From: Longimicrobiales bacterium
GTDB taxonomy: Bacteria > Gemmatimonadota > Gemmatimonadetes > Longimicrobiales > Gaopeijiaceae
Reading direction: 5' to 3'
Length of the DNA: 64,000 nucleotides
Assembly (NCBI GenBank): GCA_029245345.1
Contig: JAQWPM010000019.1
Location: 62,001-126,000 of the forward strand
The notes below the pieces were generated by a model that made no database searches, was not told where the DNA came from, and worked only from the letters and a program-made list of their open reading frames with translations. How positions within the stretch are numbered: position 1 is the first letter of the stretch; every line of letters starts with the position of its first letter. Both the position numbers and the translations under genes were made by a program. Shown one piece after another: positions 6,936 through 17,584 of the stretch.

Positions 6936-8966
6936 TCAGCTGATCGGGCGCTGCGTCGGCTTCAGCTTTACAGACCACAGCCCTGAGGTCAGGTCGGTGA
7001 AGAAGACGTTGCCCTTGAACGGCTGGGCACCCCACACCACGCTGGTATTCGGCGTAAAGCCCTCCACTGTGAAGGGCTTGAACACGGCAATCTCACGACC
7101 CTGATTGTAGAGGTTACCCATGAGTTCTCCGGAAACGTCCACCATCCGCACGCCACCGTCGTAGTAAGCCTGGTAGAGCACGTCGTCTTCAACCCAACTG
7201 TTGTGCGTCCCGAACTCCGACACCTCGTAGCGCGCGACGTCTTTCGGGTCCATGGGGTCAGTGAAGTCGATGATGTGGATATATCCACTGAACGCGACGG
7301 GCGAACCCGTCGGGCCCGTGGGCACACGGTTGAGTCCCGTGCCACGCCACGCCTGGTCGCCTCGGCCCATGATCTCATCACCGAGGAACAAGTAGAACTT
7401 GTCCGCCGTCTCCGAATAATACGGGAAGGCAGCGTGCGTCCGACCTACGGGGTAGGGCACTGCGTTGACGAAGACAGGGTTCTCGATCGAACCGCCGTAC
7501 TGCCCGTTGCCAACGTCCACGACGACAACACCCGTGCCCCACTCGGAGGAGTAGGCGAAGCCGTTATGCACCCACACGTCGTGGACGCGGCTGTCTGGAT
7601 GGTTGTATTCGCTGACGAACTTGGGATTCGCCAAATCGGTGACATCGAAGATGACGTACTTGTCGCCGTTCGAGAGGGCGAACAAATAGTTATCCAGCGC
7701 AAACATGTTGTGGACGCCACCCGTGATGTGCTCGTCGTCGATGTAAGAGGCGATCACCGGGTTGTCCGGGTCCGACATATCGATGAGTACCGGCCCATCC
7801 TTACGCGTCGACGTACCCTCACGGGAAAGCGCAGCGTAGCGCCCGTTCGGAGCGACTTTCACATCGTTCACGGTACGCGCATCAACCTGGATCGAGTCGA
7901 TCTTCATGATGTTGCCGACGTCGGTCACGTCCCAGAAGAACGCCCAGCCGTCCGCGCCCCAGGTGCCCGTGAGGCCATAATCGCGTCCGTTCATCCCCTC
8001 GAACATCCACAGGTCAGAGCTACGCTGATCTGAGACGGTTCCGCGGCCCATGAGCTCGATGTCCTGAACAGCGCCACGCGAGCGGACGTCGATCTTCGTA
8101 CGAGCGACCATATCTCCCGCGGTAGCGAGCACGGTGTACTGACCGGGCACTTCACCAACGAACTTGCCTTCGGTCACCAGGCCTGAGGCTCCCGGCGCGT
8201 TGATGGTGTCGTCCGGCTCGAAAAAGACGGACCATGTGACCGGAACGTCCGTGACCTCAGACGCTCCACCAGTGGCCACCGCCTCGAGCGATACGACATC
8301 TCCCTGCCGAACCTGATCAACGCCACCACGGATCTCCAAGCGGGAAGCATCGAGCGTGGGAACGTCGATTTGGTATTCGCCGTCCATTCCCTCGAACGTC
8401 GCCACGATCGCGACCGAGCCGCTCGAGTGGGCGGTGACGGAGCCCCATGGGTCGACAGTCGCTACAGCTGAGTTCGACGTCGACCAAGAAATCGGTGCAC
8501 CCGGACGGAGGGCACCGTTCGCCAAGAACGCTTCGGCCGAATATCCGACAGAGGTTCCGGGGTAGAGCGTCATGTCATTCTCAGGCATGACGTCAATCTT
8601 GGTAACCGCCGGCCACGTGACGATCACAGGTATCGACGCAGACACCGGAGCCTGTGACGCACTCGACGGGAGCACTACCGATACGATGAGTTGGTACTCA
8701 CCGCCCTCCGCTCCAGTCAATGTGCCATTCGAGTAGGTAACCCCCCGACCACGTATCCGCAGTGTCGCGTCTACGACTTGGCCGTTGGCATCCAGGGCTA
8801 AAATTGAGACCGAGGCGGGCGCACCGGCCTCGATCACAATCTCAGCGGGATCGCTGGTAATACTGGCTACGCGGAGACCGACTTCGAGAGCCGCATCCTG
8901 AGCCGCAACCGGCGCTGCAGCCAACGCCATCACGGCCACGAGTGAACTGATACGTCTCATCTTCAC
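6936..8966 (-). CDS. Secreted Big-domain / LVIVD-repeat beta-propeller protein (paralogue 1)
   Basis: 676 residues with a signal peptide (ISSLVAVMALAAAPVAAQ). Several Ig-like/Big_2-type segments follow (about 100-300, for example ISWSTSNSAVATVDPWGSV). A C-terminal LVIVD propeller of about 350 residues contains repeats of the type GFAYSSEWGTGVVVVDV and VLIDMSDPDNPVIASY. LVIVD proteins are exported or surface-attached, and their ligands are mostly unknown. A second gene of the same architecture lies at 42172-44076 and shares the GRDYG/GRDYA, VNDVK, TGGVHN and NLYNQGREI/DLYQQGREI landmarks. The start is GTG 8966 or ATG 8960, both behind AAGGGAG. Confidence 0.85.
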   Translation of the reverse strand: MKMRRISSLVAVMALAAAPVAAQDAALEVGLRVASITSDPAEIVIEAGAPASVSILALDANGQVVDATLRIRGRGVTYSNGTLTGAEGGEYQLIVSVVLPSSASQAPVSASIPVIVTWPAVTKIDVMPENDMTLYPGTSVGYSAEAFLANGALRPGAPISWSTSNSAVATVDPWGSVTAHSSGSVAIVATFEGMDGEYQIDVPTLDASRLEIRGGVDQVRQGDVVSLEAVATGGASEVTDVPVTWSVFFEPDDTINAPGASGLVTEGKFVGEVPGQYTVLATAGDMVARTKIDVRSRGAVQDIELMGRGTVSDQRSSDLWMFEGMNGRDYGLTGTWGADGWAFFWDVTDVGNIMKIDSIQVDARTVNDVKVAPNGRYAALSREGTSTRKDGPVLIDMSDPDNPVIASYIDDEHITGGVHNMFALDNYLFALSNGDKYVIFDVTDLANPKFVSEYNHPDSRVHDVWVHNGFAYSSEWGTGVVVVDVGNGQYGGSIENPVFVNAVPYPVGRTHAAFPYYSETADKFYLFLGDEIMGRGDQAWRGTGLNRVPTGPTGSPVAFSGYIHIIDFTDPMDPKDVARYEVSEFGTHNSWVEDDVLYQAYYDGGVRMVDVSGELMGNLYNQGREIAVFKPFTVEGFTPNTSVVWGAQPFKGNVFFTDLTSGLWSVKLKPTQRPIS

Positions 8967-9109
8967 ACTGCTCCCTTGAAAAGGTCCTTCATGTTCGGCC
9001 TATTAGACCCCGGTCGGCTCCGCAACTGCCCTGTGAATCCGAAGAAGCGTGGAAGGTCGAAGCCGTCGACCTCCGGCGCAACAGATCGCCACCCAAACGA
9101 CTGAGATCG

Positions 9110-10309
9110 ATGAACCTACGTAACATGTTCGCCACCTCCTGTGCGGTTCTCATTGTGGCGTGTGGTGGTTCTTATGGTGGAGCGGGAAGTGCGAATGACG
9201 CACCCTCTCCTGGGCAGACCGCCGGTCCGGACGTGGTTTACTACGCGTACGTCGGCGCAGAGTCCGCCGACCTTATCCATCGCATCCGCCTGGGGCCGGA
9301 GGGCGTATCCGTCGACCAGACCACACCCGTAGGTGAGATGGCGGTCGAGACTGAGGGGCCGCACGGCCTGAACGTGTCGCCCGACGGCCAATATCTCTAT
9401 ATGACGACGGCGCACGGAGTGCCGGACGGCAAGTTATGGAAGTACGAGGCGGGCGTTGATACGCTCGTGGCCGCCCCGATCCTCCTGGGCAACTTTCCGG
9501 CGACGCTCGATCTCACGCCGGATGGGCTCTACGCCTTTATCGTGAACTTCAATCTGCACGGTGAGATGGTCCCCAGCACGATCTCGGTCGTGTACACGCC
9601 CGACTTGGTGGAGGTCGATCAGATCGCCACCTGTGTCATGCCTCACGGGCTCCGCATAGCTCCAGACGGCCTCTTCGCCTACTCGAACTGCATGATGGAC
9701 GACCAGATGGTCGAGATCGACACGCGCACGTTTGAGGTGTCTCGTCGCTTTTCAGTTTCGAAAGGATCTGAGATGGCGATCGACAACTACGAGGTGGGTG
9801 AGGTCGTAACGGGGGCGAACGGGATGTCACAGCCTATGAGCGGCATGAGTATGACCCATAACCCCACGTGCTCTCCCACCTGGGTGGAACCCTCCCCGGA
9901 CGGTGGCTCGCTGTACGTGGCTTGCAACAAGGGTGACGAGATCCTCGTCGTGAATCGTGAGACGTGGTCGCTCGAACGAAAATTCCCAGCAGGTCGAGCG
10001 CCCTACAACTTGGGGATTACCCCGGACGGCCGCGTGCTCGTGGCTTCACTGAAAGGTGCGGCGCAAGCTCAGTTCTTCGACGCTGCATCCGGCGAGATCT
10101 TAGCGACCGTTCCGTCGAGCACGACTCTCCCACACGGGGTCGCGATCTCCTCAGACTCACGGTACGCCTTCGTGAGCGTCGAAGGTAAGGGCGCCGAGCC
10201 GGGTAAGGTCGACGTCTATGACCTGGACAGCTTTGAGTTGGTCGGGTCCGCCGCGGTAGGTCAACAGGCCGGCGGAATCATCTTCTGGAAGATGGAGCCC
10301 GCGGGCTAA
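9110..10309 (+). CDS. YncE-like beta-propeller lipoprotein
   Basis: 399 residues. A lipobox (LIVACGG, Cys18) near the N-terminus predicts signal peptidase II processing. The body is made of YVTN-type propeller repeats, each with a PDG turn (NVSPDGQYLYMT, DLTPDGLYAFIV, RIAPDGLFAYSN, GITPDGRVLVAS). A Met/His-containing insert (MSQPMSGMSMTHNPTC, about 243-258) is unusual and could bind a metal such as copper, although this is speculation. Propellers of this class occur in quinohemoprotein- and denitrification-associated proteins and also alone. It is divergent from the LVIVD gene and converges, with a 4-nt overlap of stop codons, with the next gene. Confidence 0.8.
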   Translation: MNLRNMFATSCAVLIVACGGSYGGAGSANDAPSPGQTAGPDVVYYAYVGAESADLIHRIRLGPEGVSVDQTTPVGEMAVETEGPHGLNVSPDGQYLYMTTAHGVPDGKLWKYEAGVDTLVAAPILLGNFPATLDLTPDGLYAFIVNFNLHGEMVPSTISVVYTPDLVEVDQIATCVMPHGLRIAPDGLFAYSNCMMDDQMVEIDTRTFEVSRRFSVSKGSEMAIDNYEVGEVVTGANGMSQPMSGMSMTHNPTCSPTWVEPSPDGGSLYVACNKGDEILVVNRETWSLERKFPAGRAPYNLGITPDGRVLVASLKGAAQAQFFDAASGEILATVPSSTTLPHGVAISSDSRYAFVSVEGKGAEPGKVDVYDLDSFELVGSAAVGQQAGGIIFWKMEPAG

Positions 10310-11334
10310 CCCCGACCGGTGATCCGCCTGCGCATCGTCTCGATCGCAGGCAGGGGGCTGAGTTCACCATCGACGATTTCGGCGAGTTCTTCCTCACGGC
10401 GCCAATGCGCTTCGAGTTGAGCAAGCTCGAGCGCGAGTAGGCGCTGCTCAGAAGCTTCGTTGGCCGCGATCTCCAACGCGATCGCGCCGGTACGTTGTAG
10501 GTCGCCCAAGCGCCTCCCGTCCTTTATGACGATACGGGCCAAGTCTTGTGGGGACCCAGCTTCCTGGATCAGCCGGGCGGCCGACACGACCCGGCGCTCG
10601 GACGCGCCCTGGTAGTGGTGGTAGGCGAGCACACGCCGAAGAGTCCGTTCGGCGTCCTGGCCAGAAAGACGCAACCCACCGTCACGATACACGCCGCAGT
10701 TCGAGCAGCGCTGCACCAGCTCGATCTTCCCCGGCTCGGAACCCGGGAAGAGCCCGAGGCCGCCACGGTCGCTGTACGGCAAGGCGCGGAAGGTGTACCC
10801 ACAAGAACCGCACTCTTCTGCGCCACGCCAGGCCGAACCCCCGAACCGGAGCCAACGAGCGGCATCGGTGATCGAGTCAGGTGCGTGGCCCATGACGAAC
10901 CACATGCCCAGGAGCGTCATGCCACCGGTCGCCCAGCCGCCGACCACCACGGCACCCGCAGCGGCTGTCCCCGCAAAGGAGAGTTTCTTGTAGCGCTGTC
11001 GACGCGACGCCAATTCACGCCCGTACCGCCACCACGCTTCTTCGGTGAGCTGAGCCTTCCCCACACGGACGATCTCCAACGGACCTGACTTCAAGAGCGA
11101 GATGTTGTCCGTCTGAGACAGCAGTCGGGCCTTGTCCGCCGTCAACTTCTCGAGCTCTTCAAGCGCCTCCCATCGGTCCTCGATGGGCGCCAGCGACCAT
11201 CGGCGACAGGTCGGGCACACGACCCACAGGCGCCCGCGTCCTGGATCGAACGCCACGCGCTGCCCATTGGGCAGATGCTCCAACTGATCGTTGGGCTCGA
11301 ACGCGGTGGCGCAAACCAGACAGCGGGTATACAC
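10306..11334 (-). CDS. Unrecognised membrane protein with zinc-ribbon motifs
   Basis: 342 residues. CLVC (5-8) and a CPTC further on form an N-terminal zinc ribbon. A second Cys pair set (CGSCG and CSNCG) lies past the middle. Between them are two hydrophobic segments rich in Ala/Gly/Val (about 120-150) that could form a hairpin in the membrane. The C-terminal third is helical and charged, with LALELAQLEAHWRREEELAEI. I do not recognise the family. The gene stands alone between converging and diverging neighbours, so context gives no function. Confidence 0.6.
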   Translation of the reverse strand: MYTRCLVCATAFEPNDQLEHLPNGQRVAFDPGRGRLWVVCPTCRRWSLAPIEDRWEALEELEKLTADKARLLSQTDNISLLKSGPLEIVRVGKAQLTEEAWWRYGRELASRRQRYKKLSFAGTAAAGAVVVGGWATGGMTLLGMWFVMGHAPDSITDAARWLRFGGSAWRGAEECGSCGYTFRALPYSDRGGLGLFPGSEPGKIELVQRCSNCGVYRDGGLRLSGQDAERTLRRVLAYHHYQGASERRVVSAARLIQEAGSPQDLARIVIKDGRRLGDLQRTGAIALEIAANEASEQRLLALELAQLEAHWRREEELAEIVDGELSPLPAIETMRRRITGRG

Positions 11335-11487
11335 GAAGTCTCCTGTTGTGACGTAGTCGGAGGTGAGTCAGCTACCCGGCGAATATGGGTCGGATCCTCA
11401 ATTTCATCCGCTGGAAGTATTGGGCTGGAGCATCGAGCGCTAGCTTGGAGTGCGACGAACTACCGAAACGACCAAAGAGCGACCGGG

Positions 11488-12069
11488 ATGCTGCTAGTAA
11501 TCGACAACTACGATTCGTTCACGTTCAACCTCGTTCAGCACCTCGGAGATCTGGGCGCTGAGCCGGTCGTTGTCCGCAACGATGAGAAGTCTGTGGCCGA
11601 GCTGGGAGCGATGAAGCCCGCGAGGATCGTCGTGTCGCCTGGACCGTGCACACCTTCCGAGGCCGGCGTCAGTGTGGAGGCGTTCAGGCAACTAGGAGCG
11701 CAGGGCACACCCATGCTCGGGGTTTGTCTTGGGCACCAGTCGATGGGAGAGGCTTTCGGCGGACGCACCGTACGAGCGAGCCGAATCATGCACGGAAAAA
11801 CAGCTTCGATCCGGCACGAGGGCGACGGGTTATTCCGCGACATCCCCTCGCCTTTCGAGGTTGCCCGTTACCACTCCCTGGTTACCGACACGGCCGCGTT
11901 GCCGGAGGTTCTCGTCCCAACCGCCTGGAGCACGGACAAGGCCGACGAGGGAGAAGTCCAATCCATGCGGCATCGGGACCTCCCGCTGTGGGGCGTTCAG
12001 TTCCACCCGGAGTCCCTCTTCAGCCAATACGGCAAGCAGCTTCTACAGAATTTCTTGGAGGCGACTTGA
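11488..12069 (+). CDS. trpG: Anthranilate/aminodeoxychorismate synthase glutamine amidotransferase
   Basis: 193 residues, a class I glutamine amidotransferase that supplies ammonia for anthranilate or 4-amino-4-deoxychorismate synthesis. The start ATG 11488 opens with the typical LLVIDNYDSFTFNLVQ. The nucleophile is Cys80 in MLGVCLGHQ, and His173/Glu175 lie in QFHPES. No trpE, pabB or other pathway gene is nearby, so the trpG and pabA roles cannot be separated. In many bacteria one such protein serves both. Confidence 0.9.
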   Translation: MLLVIDNYDSFTFNLVQHLGDLGAEPVVVRNDEKSVAELGAMKPARIVVSPGPCTPSEAGVSVEAFRQLGAQGTPMLGVCLGHQSMGEAFGGRTVRASRIMHGKTASIRHEGDGLFRDIPSPFEVARYHSLVTDTAALPEVLVPTAWSTDKADEGEVQSMRHRDLPLWGVQFHPESLFSQYGKQLLQNFLEAT

Positions 12070-12153
12070 GCGGTGGGCGGTCCCGGCCAACAGCCGCGAA
12101 GTCGACTTCAGTCGGGCAGGCGAATCCGACGCCAATTTACTTTGGATATCCGG

Positions 12154-12183
12154 TTGACCCTCTCCCCCCCACGCGAGTAACTT
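12154..12183 (+). promoter_or_regulatory. Possible sigma-70-type promoter for the kds/lpt operon
   Basis: TTGACC at 12154-12159 and TAACTT at 12178-12183, 18 nt apart, lie about 55 nt before the kdsB start, in the only sizeable gap before the long operon. This is a weak match by eye only. Confidence 0.25.
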
Positions 12184-12237
12184 TCCTGGCGTGAATTTTG
12201 CATTGCATTTGCGCCATTCCGGCCCCGGAAAAGCCCC

Positions 12238-14681
<2,444 letters not shown>

Positions 14682-14693
14682 GAACGGAGGGGG

Positions 14694-15491
14694 ATGTTCG
14701 ATCGATTCTCGCTCATCGCTGGGCCATGCCTCCTAGAGAGTGATGAGATCAACCTCGAAGTCGCACGTGCGCTTTCGGGGTGGTCGGAGTCATTCGATCT
14801 CCCGGTCGTTTTTAAGGCGTCATTCGACAAGGCAAACCGGTCGAAGTTGTCGGCCGAGCGGGGTCCCGGCTTAGAGGTCGGCCTCGAGGCGCTCGCACGG
14901 GTGAAAGGGGAAACAGGCCTGTCGGTGATTACCGACATCCATGAGGCCGGTCAGGCGGCACGCGTCGCTGCCGTGGTCGACGCGCTCCAGATACCAGCAT
15001 TTCTCTGTCGGCAGACGGACCTACTCGTCGCTGTCGGGGAGACGGGGCGTCCCGTCAACTTGAAGAAAGGGCAGTGGATGTCGCCCGAGGAAATGGCGGC
15101 CGCTGTGGACAAGCTCGAGTCCTCAGGAGCGCCTGAGGTCGCGGTCACCGAGCGTGGGACCTTCTTCGGGTACGGCAACCTAGTCGTCGACATGCGGTCG
15201 TTCGCACGAGGCACGAAAGCGACGGGCTGCCCAGTCTACTTCGACGGCACTCACTCCGTGCAAAGACCGGGCGCTCTGGACGGCGCCAGTGGCGGCGACC
15301 CGGAGCACATTCCGTCGCTCGTGCGAGGCGCTGTGGCCGCCGGATGTGCTGGATTGTTCCTGGAGACCCACCCGCGCCCGGAGCAAGCACCGTCGGACGG
15401 ATCGAACATGCTTCCGCTGGAAGAGATGCCTCAACTGCTCCGGAATGTGCAGGCCGTGCGAGCGGCCCTAGCCCCCGAGGGAGCCACCTGA
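14694..15491 (+). CDS. kdsA: Kdo-8-phosphate synthase (metal-dependent type)
   Basis: 265 residues. It condenses arabinose-5-phosphate and phosphoenolpyruvate to Kdo-8-phosphate. Motifs are SLIAGPCLLES (7-17), KASFDKANRS, QIPAFLCRQTDLL, NLKKGQWMSPEEM, TERGTFFGYGNLVVDMRS and HSVQRPGA. A Cys in the GPC motif, where the E. coli enzyme has Asn, marks the metal-dependent class (as in Aquifex). It ends in TGATG, overlapping kdsC by one base. Confidence 0.95.
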   Translation: MFDRFSLIAGPCLLESDEINLEVARALSGWSESFDLPVVFKASFDKANRSKLSAERGPGLEVGLEALARVKGETGLSVITDIHEAGQAARVAAVVDALQIPAFLCRQTDLLVAVGETGRPVNLKKGQWMSPEEMAAAVDKLESSGAPEVAVTERGTFFGYGNLVVDMRSFARGTKATGCPVYFDGTHSVQRPGALDGASGGDPEHIPSLVRGAVAAGCAGLFLETHPRPEQAPSDGSNMLPLEEMPQLLRNVQAVRAALAPEGAT

Positions 15492-16057
15492 TGTCCAGCG
15501 AGAACCCAATCAATGACGCGCTGGCCCGTCAGATCAAACTCGTGATTTTCGACGTCGATGGTGTCCTCACGGATGCCGGCATCTATGTCGGAGAAACGGA
15601 ATCAGGAGAATCGGTCGAACTCAAGCGCTTCGATATCCAAGACGGCATTGGGCTCAAGATGCTCATGTGGGCGGGGCTCGAAGTCGCCATCGTCTCGGGT
15701 CGTGTCTCAAAGGCGACCACGCTGCGGGCGGCTGAGCTCGAAATCGATGAGTGCCACCAGGCGCCAAACGCCCACAAGCTTGTGGTCGTCCGCGAACTCA
15801 TCGCTCGGAAGGGTGTTGAATGGCACGAAGTCGCGATGCTGGCTGACGACATCCCTGACCTGTCCGTGCTCCGGGAGGTCGGCCTCAAAGCTGCGGTAGC
15901 AAACGCTACATCGACGATCACAGCGATCGCCGATTGGAAGTCGGCGAAGGAGGGAGGCAAAGGCGCCGCACGTGAGTTCTGCGAGGCCCTGCTCACCGCG
16001 CGGGGCGAACTGGGTGGCGTAATCGAGAAGTATGTTGCGGACCGGAGCCCCGCATGA
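15491..16057 (+). CDS. kdsC: Kdo-8-phosphate phosphatase
   Basis: 188 residues, a HAD-superfamily C0 type (no cap) phosphatase that removes the phosphate from Kdo-8-P. Motif I is FDVDGVLTDAGIY, with both catalytic aspartates. Motif II is IVSGR and motif III/IV is AMLADDIPDLSVL. The length is typical of tetrameric KdsC. It starts at ATG 15491 in the TGATG junction with kdsA and overlaps kdsD by 4 nt. Confidence 0.94.
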   Translation: MSSENPINDALARQIKLVIFDVDGVLTDAGIYVGETESGESVELKRFDIQDGIGLKMLMWAGLEVAIVSGRVSKATTLRAAELEIDECHQAPNAHKLVVVRELIARKGVEWHEVAMLADDIPDLSVLREVGLKAAVANATSTITAIADWKSAKEGGKGAAREFCEALLTARGELGGVIEKYVADRSPA

Positions 16058-17022
16058 CGTCCTCTGACGAGGCGCTGCTCGCAGAAGGGCGCCGTGTTCT
16101 CAATATCGAGGCCGATGCCATCGCGACGGTATCCGCGCGACTGGACAGTCGATTCGTGGAGGCCTGCCGTCTCGTGGCGGGCGCGAAGGGCCGAATCGTC
16201 GTGTGCGGGGTCGGCAAGTCGGGGCACATCGCTCGGAAGATTGCAGGTACCCTCACCTCGACGGGTACGCCCTCGACATTCCTACACGGGGTCGAGGCGC
16301 TCCACGGAGATCTTGGAATCGTCGGGAAGGCCGACGTAGCGATCCTCATCTCCAAGTCCGGAGAGGGCTCTGAGCTCGGTCGCATCACGGAGTACTTGGT
16401 ACGTCTCGGTGTTCCCGTGGTGGCCATGACAGGGCAGCCGGACTCCGTGCTGGCTCGCGACGCGTCAGTGACGCTCGACTGCTCGGTGACGGAGGAGGCG
16501 TGCCCGATGGATCTGGCCCCGACCTCATCGACCACGACCACGCTGGCCCTGGGCGACGCCCTCGCCATGGTGGTCCTTCAGGAGAAGGGATTCGGGGAAG
16601 GGGATTTCGCGGCGCTTCACCCGGGTGGAACACTTGGAACCAAGCTCTCCGTCCGTGTAGGAGATGTCATGATCTCCGACGAATATCCCACGCTGACGGG
16701 CGAAGTCTCGTTGAAAGAAGCCATCGCGCCACTCGCGAAGATGCGGGGCACGGTCCCCGTGGTGGAGGGCCCCAAAGTTGTGGGTGTACTCACGGCCGGG
16801 GACCTGGCACGATGCATGGAGTCGGACCCGGGGTTCCTCGGCGTGAAAGTCGCAGACGTGATGACGCTCAACCCTAAGGTCGCCAGCGAGGCCGAACTGG
16901 GCTCCGCAGCCGTTCGTCGGATGGAAGAGCACGGGATCATGGCCCTCCCGGTCCAAAACGGAGCCGGACATCTCGTGGGAATCGTTCACTTGCACGACTT
17001 GATGAGATCCGGAGCGGTTTGA
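16054..17022 (+). CDS. kdsD: Arabinose-5-phosphate isomerase
   Basis: 322 residues. It isomerises ribulose-5-phosphate to arabinose-5-phosphate, the first step of Kdo synthesis. The N-terminal SIS domain includes VVCGVGKSGHIARKIAGTL, HGDLGIV and ISKSGEGSE. The C-terminal half has two CBS domains (DVMISDEYPTL region and DVMTLNPKV region). It is the KpsF/GutQ family by sequence and KdsD by context. Confidence 0.93.
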   Translation: MTSSDEALLAEGRRVLNIEADAIATVSARLDSRFVEACRLVAGAKGRIVVCGVGKSGHIARKIAGTLTSTGTPSTFLHGVEALHGDLGIVGKADVAILISKSGEGSELGRITEYLVRLGVPVVAMTGQPDSVLARDASVTLDCSVTEEACPMDLAPTSSTTTTLALGDALAMVVLQEKGFGEGDFAALHPGGTLGTKLSVRVGDVMISDEYPTLTGEVSLKEAIAPLAKMRGTVPVVEGPKVVGVLTAGDLARCMESDPGFLGVKVADVMTLNPKVASEAELGSAAVRRMEEHGIMALPVQNGAGHLVGIVHLHDLMRSGAV

Positions 17023-17576
17023 TGAAAATATCTAAGATGATTCGCCCCCTTGCTGTGATCGGTCTGGTTTCGATCTTGGGGCTCACCGCCTGTGACGAAC
17101 CTGTGGAGACGGCGGTCGCGTCGGAAGCGCTCCTAGAGATCGGGGCGGATAACGTCGTCTTCGGTATGGTTGCTTTCATGACCTCGCGAGGCATTCGGGA
17201 CGGTAGGGTCAACGCCGACACCGCATATATGTTCGCGGACTCGGCCTCAGCTCAGCTCCATCAAATGAGCATCGTGTTCTACAACGCGAACGGCACGGCG
17301 CGTGCAACGGTGACGGGCACCTCGGGCGATTGGGACCAGCAGACGGACCGGATGACCGCACGAGGTGACGTGGTCCTCTTGGTGCATGACGACGGGCGAA
17401 AGATCGAAAGCTCCGAGTTGCACTACGACCCGAATCAGAATCGGATCTGGTCGGACTCGGCGACGGCGCAGACGCTCGCGAACGGTTCGGTTACGAGGGG
17501 CTCTGCGTTCCAATCTGATATGGAGTTCAGGAACGTCCGGATCTCGAGCATTCGCGGCCAAGCGGTCGGCCGGTAG
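17022..17576 (+). CDS. lptC: LptC-like LPS export protein
   Basis: 184 residues from ATG 17022. The start overlaps the kdsD stop, and the TTG one codon upstream is an alternative. An N-terminal hydrophobic stretch ends in LGLTACDEP, a lipobox-like sequence rather than the uncleaved anchor of E. coli LptC. The body has the LptC beta-jellyroll character (ADTAYMFADSASAQL, MTARGDVVLLVHDDGRKIESSELHYD). LptC bridges the LptBFG transporter and LptA. Family assignment rests on pattern and on the position between kdsD and an LptA-like gene. Confidence 0.85.
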   Translation: MKISKMIRPLAVIGLVSILGLTACDEPVETAVASEALLEIGADNVVFGMVAFMTSRGIRDGRVNADTAYMFADSASAQLHQMSIVFYNANGTARATVTGTSGDWDQQTDRMTARGDVVLLVHDDGRKIESSELHYDPNQNRIWSDSATAQTLANGSVTRGSAFQSDMEFRNVRISSIRGQAVGR

Positions 17577-17584
17577 TCGGACCG

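Noticed and set aside
7203-8033. Plus-strand ORF of 276 codons antisense to the LVIVD gene
   Set aside because: Its sequence (many VR, RD, DV, HV pairs) is the mirror of a beta-propeller coding strand; similar long antisense frames occur over the other LVIVD, GH123-like and gamma-glutamyltransferase genes.
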